Shown here: in pieces, positions 49,380 through 60,245 of the stretch
Numbering within the stretch: position 1 is the first letter of the stretch
How the letters are laid out: each line of letters begins with the position of its first letter
Source of the DNA: Hordeum vulgare subsp. vulgare
Lineage: Eukaryota > Streptophyta > Magnoliopsida > Poales > Poaceae
Direction: 5' to 3'
Length of the DNA: 64,000 bases
NCBI RefSeq assembly: GCF_904849725.1
Contig: NC_058518.1
Span: 211,370,741-211,434,740 of the forward strand
The notes under the pieces: model-generated
Database searches by the model: none
Seen by the model: only the letters and a program-made list of their open reading frames with translations
Told to the model about the DNA's origin: nothing
Program-made: the position numbers and the translations under genes

Positions 49380-49402
49380 CTTCTAGTTTCGATTGCCGGA
49401 GA
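49380..49402 (+). other. PBS-like motif after the Sabrina-like LTR
   Basis: TCTAGTTTCGATTGCCGGAG resembles the Athila tRNA-Asp site (TGGCGCCGTTGCCGGGGAG) in its 3' half but has several mismatches in the 5' half. If real, the LTR before it acted as a 5' LTR. Confidence 0.45.
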
Positions 49403-49458
49403 GTGCTAGCAGCATTCTTCTGTTGCCGTTGTAAGGGAATGTCTGCTGTTACGGAGTC

Positions 49459-49786
49459 AGGGGCCCACAAGCCTAGATGGCGCGGCCCCCCCTAGTCGTG
49501 GGGTGGGGGCTTGTGGGGCCCTTGGGGCTCCCCTACCTTGGCTCCCAAGCTCCCCGATCTTCTTCCGTTCCAAAAAAATCTTTTCGGGGATTTTCTTCCG
49601 TTTGGACTCCGTTTCAAAATCTCCTCCGAAAGGGATCAAAAACATGGAAAAAATAGGAACTGGCACTTGGAACTGAGTTAATAAGTTAGTCCCAAAAAAT
49701 ATATAAAAGGCATGCAAAACATCCAAAGTTTGACAAGATAATAGCATGAAACCATCAAAAATTATAGATACGTTGGAGACGTATCA
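49459..49786 (-). repeat. Athila-type LTR (5' copy, 328-bp end)
   Basis: Only the outermost part of the LTR remains, starting on the minus strand with TGATACGTCTCCAACG and breaking off at GGGCCCCTGA next to foreign sequence. It adjoins the right target-site duplication. Confidence 0.8.
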
Positions 49787-50992
49787 GTGGCCACTTTTGG
49801 TGAAGTGGTGCACCAGGTATTTGTGTGAGTTTGGTTTCGGAAATGGGAATAGATTTATGATGTGTCGACCGTCCCAACCTTACATGTACGACCACATTAG
49901 CCCTTTATGGGACAGGGCTGTGTTGATTACTCTGGTCGGTGCTAGCAAAGAGCCACATTACTAGTGGCGGGAGCGATATGTGGTCACTCTCGTGATGGTG
50001 TCGTGCCAGGTAGGGCGACTATGCCATTTTTATGAGTTCCAGGCACACCGTTGGTCCCCGCATGGTTGATACCGTCCAGAGTCGGTGCTTGTAATACGTA
50101 CAACATGTGGGCTCGATACCAATCGAGTGGACCTCTTTGTCTAGTATCGTCAGGGGAAAGGCATTGATCGGGTACTTACCTCGGGTATGTTATATACCGC
50201 GAGTCGTGGATGACTAGGAAGTTTCTCGGATCTCATGGGTCTACCGTACTACCTCCGCAGAGTGTATAACTATTCGAATAGTCGTTTTCCATGGTCAATG
50301 AAAGTTGGGTGGTGCTGCTTAAACTACGTCGAGTCGTTTCCGCATAAATCATGTGTGTGTGCGTATGAGCTACGTGGAATTGTTATGAAAGTAGTGATAT
50401 GACCAAGTTTGGTGACTTGGCATATAGGGTGAACCTGGATAGTTCAGCCCTCAACATATATATTGATATCTGTAAGTAGTTCTTCAAAAGTAGTTCTTAA
50501 CTTATGATGCATCCCTGTGATCATGTTTATTTACCACCAAGAGATATCCACCAAAGATGCATGTTATTGTTATCCTTCACTTTCATTGTTCATATCATGG
50601 GTTGTTTGTGAGTACATTCAAGGTACTTATTGGCTTGCTGCTGGTTATATTATTGACCAAACATGGAAGGACTAGAGTTTGGAGATGAGTACGTCTTCGG
50701 AGATGCCCCTGCGAACTAGGACGCTCCGAGTTAGAATGCCTGTCGGTGTAGGCTTGATGGCATGGGCACCCGCTTAGCCCCTCTGATTTCCGCTATTAGT
50801 TGTATCAGTGTGATTTGGCCTTACGCCCAACCTTGTGAACTTGACCGTTCGGTCATGTGATGGAATAACTCGGTACTTGGATGTAAGACTCTTATTATTC
50901 AGTATATGTGTGTCCGGTGAGCATTGATCTCTGGGATCACTGAGCATGTTCATCCGGCGATATGGACTTGTAAGTCGGGTCCCCACAGAAAC

Positions 50993-52687
50993 CAGCAACG
51001 AGAGAGGTTGTAGAGCATATTCATACCTTTGAAGATCGCTAAGTGGAAGCATTACTATGAGCGTAGTTGATGGAGTCGTACTCGCAGCGATTCAGACCGC
51101 GGTGCATTCCAATCTATGTGTCGAATCACGACACCTCCGTGTTCAACACACGTACAGCCCGGTAACGTCTCCTGCTTCTTGATCCAGCAAGGAGAGAGGA
51201 GAAGTTGAGGGAGAGCTCCGGCAGCACGATGGCGTGGTGGCGGTGGAGCTATGTGGTTCTCCGGCAGGGCTTCGCCAAGCGTTGCGGAGGAGGAAGAAGA
51301 GAGAGGTAGGGCTACGCCATGGGAGATGAATTGTGTCCCTCCAAAAGGCCACAACCCTCCAATATATATAGGAGGAGGGAGAGGGAGGCTGCCTTGGCCC
51401 CTACTCCAAGGAGGTGGAGCTTCGGCCGAAGCTAGGGAGGTGTCCACCTCCCACAAGGGAGGTGGACTACCTTGGTAGGACTCTTCCTCCTTTCCTTTTA
51501 AGCTTCCTTGCCTTATCTCTTTTATCCCTATGTGCATAGGCCTTTAGGGAAGGCCTTGGACAGCCGAATAAGGTCTGGTCCACCTCCTCTAACAGCACAT
51601 GCACCTCTTTGGTCTTGAAACCCCTCCCGGGGGTCCTCTAGTACCCTCTTAGCACTCCCGGTACACTACCTATGAGCCCAAAACTTTTTCCGGTGACCAA
51701 AACAAGATTTCCTATATATCAATCTTTACCTCCGGAACATTCCGAAGCTCTTCTCGACGTCCTGGATCTCATCCAGGACTCCGAACAACTTTCAGTAACC
51801 ACATACCATTCCCTTTACAATTCTAGCATCATCGAACCTTAAGTGTGTAGACCCTACGGGTTCGGGAGACATGCAGACATGACCGAGACTTCTCTCCGGC
51901 CAATAACCAACAGTGTGGTCTCGATATCCATGTTGATTCCCACATGTTCCAGGATGATTTCATCGGATGAACCACGATGTCAAGGATTCAATCAATCCCG
52001 TATGCAATTCCCTTTGTCTACTGGTATGACACTTGCCCGAGATTCGACCGTCGGTATCCCTATACTTTGTTCAATCTCATTACCGACAAGTCTATTTAGT
52101 CATTCCGTAACACATCATCCCGTGACCAACTCCTTAGTCACACTAAGCTCAATATGATGATGGATTACCGAGTGGGCCCAGTGATACCTCTCCGTCACAC
52201 GCAGTGACAAATCCCGGTCTCGATTCGTGCAACCCAACATACACTTTCAGAGATTCCCGTAATGCACCTTTATAATCACCCAGTTATGGTGTGACGTTTG
52301 GTACACCGAAAGCACTCCTACGGTATTCGGGAGTTGCACAATCTCATGGTCTAAGGAAATGATACTTGACATTAGAAAAGCTTTAGTAGACGAACAACGC
52401 GATCTAGTGCTATGCTCAGGATTGGGTCTTGTCCATCACATCATTCCCCAATGATGTGATCCCGATATCAATGACATCCAATGTCCATGATCAAGAAACC
52501 ATGATCATCTATTGAACAAGAAGCTAGCCAACGAGAGGCTCACTAGGGACACATTGTGATCTATATATTCACACATGTATTACGGTTTATGTTTAATACA
52601 ATTATAGCATGAATAATAGACAAGTATCATGAACTGGAAATATAATAATAACAACTTTATTATTGCCTCTAGGGCATATTTCCAACA
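50993..52687 (-). repeat. Angela 3' LTR, main part
   Basis: Continues the LTR directly after the Gypsy duplication (GAAAC at 50988-50992, then CAGCAACG). It contains a minus-strand TATA-like AT run (51361-51370) upstream of the expected start site. Relative to the 5' LTR it carries about 168 extra bases (51163-51340), so the 5' LTR probably has a deletion there. It ends at 52687 next to the polypurine tract AAGTGGGAGAC. Confidence 0.9.
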
Positions 52688-52719
52688 GTCTCCCACTTGC
52701 ACTAGAGTCAATAATCTTG

Positions 52720-53407
52720 TTACATTGTGATGAATCGAACACCCATAGAGTTCTGGTGCTGATCATGCTTTTCCCGTGGAAGAGATTTAGTCAATGGGTG
52801 TGCGACATTCATATCCGTATGTACTTTACAAATATCTATATCTCCATCCTGGATGTATCCACGAATGGAGTTGAAGCGACGCTTGATGTGCTTGGTCATT
52901 TTGTGAAACCTGGGCTCCTTTGCAATCGCAATAGCTCTAGTGTTGTCATAGAATAGAGTCATCGGGCCCTATGCACTAGGAATCACTCCAAGGTTAGTGA
53001 TGAACTCCTTCATCCAGACTCCTTCATGTGCTGCTTCCGAAGAAGCTATGTACTCTGCTTCACATGTAGATGCCGCCACGACGCTTTGCTTGCAACTTCA
53101 CGAGCTAATTGCCCCATTATTCAAAATGTACACGTATCCGGTTTGTGACTTGGTGTCATCCATCTGTGTCGGAGCTAGAATCGACGTAACCCTTTACGAC
53201 GAGCTCTTTGGCACCTCCATAGACGAGAAGCGTCTCTTTAGTCCTTTTCAGGTACTTAAGGATATTATTGACCGTTGTCCAGTGATCCACTCCTGGATTA
53301 CTCTGGTACCTCCCTATCAAACTTATGGTAAGGTTCACATCAGGTCTGGTACACAGCATGTCATTCATGATAGAGCCTATGGCTGAAGCATAGGGGACGG
53401 TACTCAT
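52720..53407 (-). pseudogene. Angela RNase H (degenerate)
   Basis: Two pieces. 53407-53156 has PYASAIGSIMNDMLCTRPDV and ILKYLKRTKETLLVYGG. 52962-52720 has the C-terminal block with FYDNTRAIAIAKEPRFHKMT and HTDMNVAHPLTKSLP. The middle catalytic part between 53156 and 52962 is shifted and contains stops. The coding region ends about 30 bases before the polypurine tract. Confidence 0.85.
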
Positions 53408-53434
53408 CTTTTCTCCATCTTCCGTTGTGGTCGG

Positions 53435-54229
53435 TCATTGAGTCGCACTCAACCTCACACCTTGCAATACAGGCAAGAACCCCTTCTTAGCCTTCTCCAT
53501 ATTGAACTTTTTCAATATCTTGTCAAGGTATGTGCTTTGTGAAAGACGTATGAGGCGTCTCGATCTATCTCTATAGATCTTGATGCCTAATGTGTAAGCA
53601 GCTTCTCCAAGGTCCTTCATCGAAAAACTCTTATTCAAATAGGCCTTGATGTTTTCCAATAGTTCTATATGATATTCCATCAACAATATGTCATCCACAT
53701 ATAATATGAGAAATGTTACAGAGCTCCCACTCACTTTCTTGTAAATACAGGCTTCTCCATAAGTCTGTATAAACCCAAACGCTTGGATCACCTCATCAAA
53801 GAGAATGTTCCAACTCCGAGATGCTTGCACCAGCCCATAGATTGAGCGTTGGAGCTTGCATACCTTGTTAGAACTGCTAGGATCGACAAAACCTTCCAGC
53901 TGTATCATATACAATTCTTCTTTAAGAAAGCCGTTCAGGAATGCTGTTTTGACATCCATTTGCTAGATTTCATAATCATAAAATACTCAATTGCTAACAT
54001 GATTCAAACCGATCAGCATCGCTACGGGTGAGAAGGTCTCATGGTAGTCAATCCATTGAACTTGTCGATAACCCTTAGCGACAAGTCGAGCCTTATAGAT
54101 GGTCACATTACCATTCGCGTCAGTCTTATTCTTCAAGGTCCATTTATTTTCTATGGCTCGCCGATCATCGGGGAAGTTCACCAAAGTCCATACTTTGTTC
54201 TCATACATGGATCCTATCTCAGATTTCAT
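53435..54229 (-). pseudogene. Angela reverse transcriptase (degenerate)
   Basis: The first piece (54229-53987) has MKSEIGSMYENKVWTLV and ARLVAKGYRQVQ, the N-terminal RT block. After a break near 53980 the second piece (53959-53435) has [30 protein letters not shown] and the catalytic YVDD at residues 87-90, followed by [18 protein letters not shown]. All typical Copia RT motifs are present but split between frames. Confidence 0.9.
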
Positions 54230-54831
54230 GGCCTAGTGCCATTTGTTGGAATCCGGGCCCGCCATCGCTTCTTCATAGTTTGAAGGTTCACTGTTGTGTA
54301 ACAACATGATTTCCATGATGGGGTTGTCGTACCATTCTGGTGCGGAACGTACCCTTGTCGACCTTCGAGGTTCAATAGCAACTTGATCCGAAGTGTCATG
54401 ATCATCATCATTAACTTCTTCTCTAGCCGGTTCAGGCACCACAGAAAATTTTTCTTGCGTTGTGCTACTCTCCGGTTCGAGAGGAGGTACAATTACCTCA
54501 TCAAGTTTTGTTTCCCTCCAACTTACTTGTTTCGAGAGAAACTCTTTCTCTAGAAAGGATCCGTTTTTAGCAACAAAGATCTTGCCTTTGGATCTAACAT
54601 AAAAGGTGTACCCAATAGTTTCCTTAGGGTATCCTATAGAGACGCACTTTTACGCTTTGGGTTCGAGCTTCTTTGGTTGAAGTTTGTTCACATAAAATTA
54701 CAACCCCAAACTTTAAGAAACGACAGCTTAGGTTTCTTGCCAAACCATAATTCATACGGTGTTGTCTCTACAGATTTAGACGGTGCCCTATTTAAAGTGA
54801 ATGCGACAGTTTCCAATGCATATCCGCAAAA

Positions 54832-55569
54832 TTATAGCTGTAAATTGGTAAGAGATATCATAGATCGCACCATATCCAATAAAGTTCGATTACGATGTTC
54901 AGACACACCGTTGCGCTGCGGTGTGCCAGGCGGCGTGAGTTGTGATACAATTCCACATTTCCTTAGGTGTGTGCGAGACTCATGACTCAAATATTCTCCT
55001 CCACGATCAGATCGTAGAAACTTTATTTTCTTGTCGCGTTGATTCTCCACGTCACTCTGAAATTCCTTGAATTGTTCAAAGGTTTTATACTTGTTCTTCT
55101 TCAAGTAGACATACCCATATCTACTTAAATCATCAGTGAGGGTGAGAACATAATGATAACCATCACGATCTTCAACGCTCATTGGACCGCGTATATCGGT
55201 ATGTACTATTTCCCATAAGTTCGTTGCTCGCTCCATTTTTCCGCAGAACGGAGTCTTGGTCACCTTGACCATGAGGCATGGTCCGCACGTGTCAAATGAT
55301 TCAAAATCAAGTGACTCCAAAAGTTCATCTGTATGGAGTTTCTTCATGCGCTTTACGCCGATATGACCAAGGCGGCAGGGACACAAGTATGTGGGACTAT
55401 CATTGTCAACCTTGCATCTTTTAGCACTCACACTATGAATATGTGGATCATCACGATCGAGATTCATTAGGAATAAACCATTAACCAGCGGGGCATGACC
55501 ATAAAACATACCACTCATATAAATAGAACAACCATTATTCTCAGATTTAAATGAGTATCCATCTTGCAT
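54832..55569 (-). pseudogene. Angela integrase (degenerate)
   Basis: 245 open codons. The HHCC module is seen as CRLGHIGVKRMKKLHTDELL with CGPC further on. The catalytic core has VHTDIRGPMS (first Asp), FLRSDRGGEYLS (second Asp) and QRNGVSEHRNRT (Glu). A stop at the end of this stretch breaks the polyprotein before RT. The integrase C-terminal region and the linker to RT (54831-54230) read in several frames with multiple stops. Confidence 0.9.
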
Positions 55570-56702
55570 CTAGCGAGATCCCGATACAATGTTCATGCTT
55601 AAAGCTAGTACTAAATAACAATTATTAAGGTTTATAACTAATCCCGAAGGTAGATGTAGAGGTAGCGTGCCGACGGCTATCACATCGACATTGGAACCAT
55701 TCTCGACGCGCATCGTCACCTCGTCCTTAGCCAAGCTACGCTTGTTGCATAGTTCCTGCTTAGAGTTGCAAATGTGAGCAAAATCACCGGTATCAAATAC
55801 CCAGGAGCTACTACGAACGCTGGTAAGGTACACATGAATAACAAGTATATCACATATACCTTTGATGTTGCCGGCCTCCTTGTCTGCTAAGTACCTGGCG
55901 CAATTCCGCTTCCATTGACCGGTTCCCTTGTAGTAGTAGCACTCGGTCTCAGGCTTAGGTCTTTTCTTTGACTTCTTCCTGGCAACTGGTTTACCGGGCG
56001 CGGCAACAACTTTTCCGTCTTTCTTGAAGCTTTTCTTACCCTTGCCCTTCTTGAAAATGGTGGTCTTATTCACCATCAACACTTGATGCTCTTTCTTGAT
56101 TTCTACCTCCGCAGGTTTCAGCATTGAATACAACTCGGGAATAGTCTTTTCGATCCCTTGCATGTTGTAATTCATCACAAAGACTTTGTAGCTAGGTGGA
56201 AGCGACTGGAGGATTCTGTCAATGACCGCATCATCCGGAAGTTCAACTCCTAGCTTAGTCAAGCGGTTGTGCAACCCACACATTCTGAGTATGTGCTCAC
56301 TGACAGAACTATTCTCCCTCCATCTTACAACTAAAGAACTTGTCGGAGACTTCATATATCTCGACCCGGGCATGAGATTGAGAAACAAGTTTCACCTCCT
56401 CAAACATATCATATGCTCCGTGTTGCTTAAAACGCCTTTGGATCCCCGGTTCTAAACTGTAAAGCATGTCACACTAAACAAGAGAGTAGTCATCACTCTG
56501 TGACTGCCACGCGTTTCTAGCATCCTAGTCTGCCGCGGGAACAGGAGATCACCTAGCGGTGCATCAAGGAGATATGCCTTCTTGGAATCCAGGAGGATAA
56601 GCTTCAAGTTACGAGCCCAATCCGCATGATTGCTACAATCGTCTTTCAGCTTGGTTTTCTCTAGGATCACATTGAAGTTGAATGAGACTTTTGCATGGCC
56701 AT
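55570..56702 (-). pseudogene. Angela gag and protease (degenerate)
   Basis: The likely start is the ATG at 56702 (MAMQKS), soon followed by a frame change near 56660. The capsid reads KLKDDCSNHADWARNLKLIL. After a break near 56450-56390 it continues with SVSEHILRMCGLHNRLTKLG and PPSYKVFVMNYNMQGIEKTI. The zinc knuckle, CYYYKGTGQWKRNC, has lost its second Cys and its His relative to CX2CX4HX4C. The protease site reads WVFDTGDFAHICNS with catalytic Asp intact. The segment ends in MNIVSGSR. Broken by at least one frameshift and stops. Confidence 0.9.
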
Positions 56703-57957
56703 TGTATCTAGAATATTTGTAAAGACAATTTTATACTAAGTTCATGATAATTAAGTTCATATAATCAAATTACTAAGGAACTCATACTTAGATGGACATC
56801 ACTCTAGTTATCCAAGTGTTACATGATCCACGTCGACTAGCCCGTGTCCGATCATCACGTGAGACAGACAAGTCATCAATGTTGAGCATCTCCATGCTGA
56901 TCGTATCAACCATAAGACTCCTGTTCGACATTTCGGTCTCCCGTATTCAAGGCCATGTCTATACATGATAGGCTCATCGAGTCAACCTAAGTGTTCTGCG
57001 TGTGTAAATTGGCTTACGCCCATTGTATGTGAATGTTAGAATCTATCATACCCGATCATCATCTGGTGCTTCGAGACAACGAACCTTCGCAATGGTGCAC
57101 ACTTAGGGGAATACTTATCTCAAAATTTTAATGAGGGATCATCTTATCTTTGCTACCGTCATTCTAAGCAATAAGATGAAAAACATGATAAACATCACAT
57201 GCAATCATATAGTGACATGATATGGCCAATACCATCTTGCTCCTTCGATCACCATCTTCGGGGCACCATGATCATCATCTTCACTGGCATGACACCATGA
57301 TCTCCATCATCATGATATCCATCAGTGTCTCTCCGTGAAGTCGTCACGCCAACTATTACTTATACTACTATAGCTAACCGTTAGCGATAAAGTAAAGTAA
57401 TCAACATGGCATTGCATCTCATACAATAAATTAAGACAACTCCTATGGACCATGCGGGTTGTCATACTCATCAACATGCAAGTCGTGAATCCTATTACAA
57501 GAACATTATCAATCTCATACATCACATATGTAACATCCCATCCTTTTGTCCATATCACATCACATAGCATACCCTGCAAAAACAAGTTAGACGTCCTCTA
57601 ATTATTGTTGCAGGTTTTACATGGTTGGTTTGGGTTTTTAGCAAGAACGCTTCCTACCTACGTGACAGCCACAACAATGATATGCCAATGCTATTAACCA
57701 TTCATAAGGATCCTTTTCATCGAATCCAGTTCGACTAAAGTGGCAGAGACAAACATCCGCTAGCCACCTTATGCACCAAGCGCATGTCTGTCGGTGGAAC
57801 CAGTATCATGTAAGCGTACATGTAATGTCGGTCCGGGCCGCTTCATCCCAAAATACCACTGAAAAAAAGATAAGACTAGTAACGGAAAGCAAGTTGACAA
57901 ATCAACGCCCACAACTTTTGTGTTCTACTCGTGCATAGAATCTACGCATAGAACCTT
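56703..57957 (-). other. Angela untranslated leader
   Basis: About 1.25 kb between PBS and gag without a meaningful ORF. A long non-coding leader is normal for the Angela/BARE group, where it holds dimerisation and packaging signals. No individual signal was resolved here. Confidence 0.6.
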
Positions 57958-57970
57958 GGCTCGGATGCCA
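57958..57970 (-). other. Primer binding site of the Angela element
   Basis: Minus strand TGGCATCCGAGCC next to the LTR. It is the usual initiator-Met tRNA-complementary site with mismatches. Confidence 0.75.
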
Positions 57971-57971
57971 C

Positions 57972-59561
57972 TGTTGGGGATCGTAGTAATTTCAAAATAT
58001 TTCCTATGCCAAACAAGGATCTATCTATGGAGAAACCAGCAACGAGAGAGGTTGTAGATTATCTTCATACCTTTGAGGATCGCTAAGCGGAAGAGTTACT
58101 ATGAACGCGGTTGATGGAGTCGTACTCGCAGCGATTTAGATCGCGGTGGATTCCGATCTATGTGCCGAATCACGACACCTCCGTGTTCATCACACGCACA
58201 GCCCGGCGAAGTCCCACCAAAAGGCCAAAACCCTCCAATATATATATAGGAGGAGGGAGAGGGAGCCTGCCTTGGCCCCTCCTCCAAGGAGGAGCTTCGG
58301 CCGAAGCTAGGGAGGTGTACACCTCCCACAAGGGAGGTGGACTACCTTGGTAGGACTCTTCCTCCTTTCCTTTTAAGCTTCCTTGCCTTATCTCTTTTAT
58401 CCCTATGCGCATAGGCCTTTAGGAAAGGCCTTGGACAACCCAATAAGGGTTGGTACACCTCCTCTAACTGCCCATGCACCCTTTTGGTCGTCACACCCCT
58501 CTCGGGGGTTCTCCTCCACCTTCCGAGCACTCTCGGTACACTACCGATGAGCCCGAAACTTTACCGGTGACAAAAACAGGACTTCCTATATATCAATCTT
58601 TACCTCCGGGCCATTCCGGAGCTCCTCGTGACGTCCAGGATCTCATCAGGGACTCCGAACAACCTTAGGTAACCACATACCATTCCCTTTACAACTCTAG
58701 CGTCATCGGACCTTAAGTGTGTAGACCCTATGGATTCGGGAGACATGTAGACATGACCGAGACATCTCTCCGACCAATAACCAACAGCGGGGTCTAGATA
58801 TCCATGTTGATTCCCAGATGTTCCATGATGATTTCATCGGATGAACCACGATGTCAAGGATTCAATCAATCCCGTATGCAATTCCCTTTGTCTACCGGTA
58901 TGACACTTGCCCGAGATTCGATCCTCGGTATCCCTATACATTGTTCAATCTCGTTACCGGCAAGTCTCTTTACTCGTTCCGTAACACATAATCATGTGAC
59001 TAACTCCTTAGTCACACTGAGCTCAATATGATGATGGATTACCGAGTGGGCCCATAGATACCTCTCCGTCACACGGAGTGACAAATCCCGGTGTCGATTC
59101 GTACAACCCAACACACACTTTCGGAGATACCCGTAGTGCACCTTTATAATAACCCAGTTATGTTGTGAAGTTTGGTACACCCAAAGCACTCCTACGGTAT
59201 CCGGGAGTTGCACAATGTCACGGTCTAAGGAAATGATACTTGACATTAGAAAAGCTTTAGCAGACGAACAACACGATCTGGTGCTATGCTTAGGATTGGG
59301 TCTTGTCCATCACACCATTCCCCAATGATGTGATCCCTTTATCAATGACATACAATGTCCATGATCAAGAAACCATGATCATCTATTGATCAACGAGCTA
59401 GCCAAATAGAGGCTCACTAGGAACACATTGTGATCTATACATTCACACATGTATTATAGTTTCTGGTTAATACAATTATAGCATGAATAATAGACAATTA
59501 TCATGAGCTGGAAATATAATAATAACAACTTTATTATTGCCTCTAGGGCATATTTACAACA
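57972..59561 (-). repeat. Angela 5' LTR
   Basis: 1590 bp, uninterrupted. A minus-strand TATA-like run is at 58238-58248. The shorter length compared with the reconstructed 3' LTR (about 1761 bases) is explained by one deletion near 58206-58217, just downstream of the TATA box in the direction of transcription. Confidence 0.9.
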
Positions 59562-60200
59562 CTTATAGCATTGGAGCATTTTGTAAATATCTTTTTTATG
59601 ACATTCGTCAGAATTTATGGCTAAACATTGATTTGGATTCATCTTGCTTGTATTACTACTGACACTGCATGACACTTATATCGTGTCCGTATGTAGCGTA
59701 ACCAAGTAAAATTTGTCTTTATGATGTGCAATTTCATGATGCTAACAGTTTAGTCTCTTATAGCATTGGAGCATTTTATGACATGTTTTATATGACTTTG
59801 GCGAAATGTGTAGCTTGGATATTTGTTTAATTCTAGCTTACTTGTATTGCTACTAACATCGCATAAAACTCGTACCGTATCCGTCTGTAGTGTAACCAAG
59901 TAAGATTGGCTTTTATGATGCATAATGTTTTATAATACATCTTGTAGCATGAACATATTTTGTAATTGGGTCATGCCTTGCTTTTATTAGTACTAACACC
60001 GCGTAGCATTAGGATAATACTCGCGTGTAGCGTAACCAAGTTAAGGTTTGTTTCATATATTCTTGCCTGTATTACAACTAGCATGACACATAATGTCCGT
60101 ATCATAACCAAACGAGAATTTTATTATGAATTCAGTTTAGCACATTTGCAATATGGCTCCAACTTGGTCATATCAGTTTCATTTATGATGACCAAAGTAA
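59562..60200. repeat. 193-bp tandem array (right block)
   Basis: Continuation of the 20.5-23.8 kb array after the Angela insertion, starting with the duplication CTTAT and then AGCATTGGAGCATTTT. Phase points fall near 59665, 59858 and 59998, with a last degraded copy around 60080-60110. The units show more divergence and shorter spacing toward the right end, as expected for an array edge. Confidence 0.85.
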
Positions 60201-60245
60201 GACAATTTTCATGAAGTTTTCGTCCTTATGCCATTCTTTTAATCT

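Larger units (their letters stand above)
44078..49458 (+). mobile_element. Sabrina-like Athila material, internal region plus LTR
   Basis: Plus-strand order: a 5'-truncated LTR-like stretch (44078 to about 44440), an ORF region (44691-45746), non-coding internal DNA with two polypurine tracts (45762-45780 and 47664-47681), an LTR (47682-49371), then a PBS-like motif and leader (49372-49458). The left LTR-like stretch and the right LTR share blocks such as GGGCCACAAGCCCTGCC but are clearly diverged, so they may come from different subfamilies. No target-site duplication is visible at 44077/49458. The piece probably arose by recombination or repair rather than simple insertion. Confidence 0.65.
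42580..49786 (-). mobile_element. Athila-type insertion, composite
   Basis: Flanked by a perfect GTGGC duplication (42575-42579 and 49787-49791) inside the Gypsy 3' LTR. In minus orientation it begins TGATACGTCTCCAACG at 49786 and ends GGGATAGCA at 42580. The right LTR keeps only its first 328 bases (49459-49786). The left LTR (42580-44077) lacks its first 40 or so. Its own internal region is absent; the space between holds Sabrina-like sequence on the opposite strand. Confidence 0.8.
23900..50987 (+). mobile_element. Chromodomain (Tekay/Del-like) Ty3/Gypsy element with 4.2-kb LTRs and nested inserts
   Basis: Flanked by a perfect GAAAC duplication (23895-23899 and 50988-50992). Plus-strand order: 5' LTR (23900-28073), PBS (28078-28091), an extra ORF (28214-28987), gag (from 29275, split by a solo LTR), protease, RT, RNase H, integrase with a C-terminal chromodomain, polypurine tract, 3' LTR (39200-50987, split by two inserts). 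The pol order with integrase after RNase H is diagnostic for Gypsy, and the C-terminal chromodomain for chromoviruses. After removing inserts the two LTRs have nearly equal length (4174 and about 4170), which supports the boundaries. Coding regions carry many stops. No family name is claimed. Confidence 0.93.
39200..50987 (+). repeat. 3' LTR of the chromodomain Gypsy, split by two inserts
   Basis: LTR sequence occupies 39200-40473, 40874-42579 and 49792-50987, about 4.17 kb in total once the CACTA-like insert and the Athila insert with its duplication are removed. The three parts are collinear with the 5' LTR. The segment 49792-50987 aligns with about 26877-28073. Confidence 0.92.
23834..59561 (-). 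mobile_element. Angela/BARE-type Ty1/Copia element, hugely expanded by nested insertions
   Basis: TG/CA-bounded element flanked by a perfect CTTAT duplication (23829-23833 and 59562-59566). Minus-strand order: 5' LTR (59561-57972), PBS, untranslated leader, gag, protease, integrase, RT, RNase H, polypurine tract (52688-52698) and 3' LTR. The 3' LTR is split into 52687-50993 and 23899-23834 by a 27-kb Gypsy insertion. Without it the element would be about 8.6 kb. The LTR start (minus strand TGTTGTAAATATGCCCTAGA) and the coding motifs match the very abundant Triticeae Angela/BARE/WIS group. All coding regions are interrupted. Confidence 0.95.

Noticed and set aside
39200..50987. An 11.8-kb LTR
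   Set aside because: Removing two inserts with defined junctions gives about 4.17 kb, equal to the 5' LTR.
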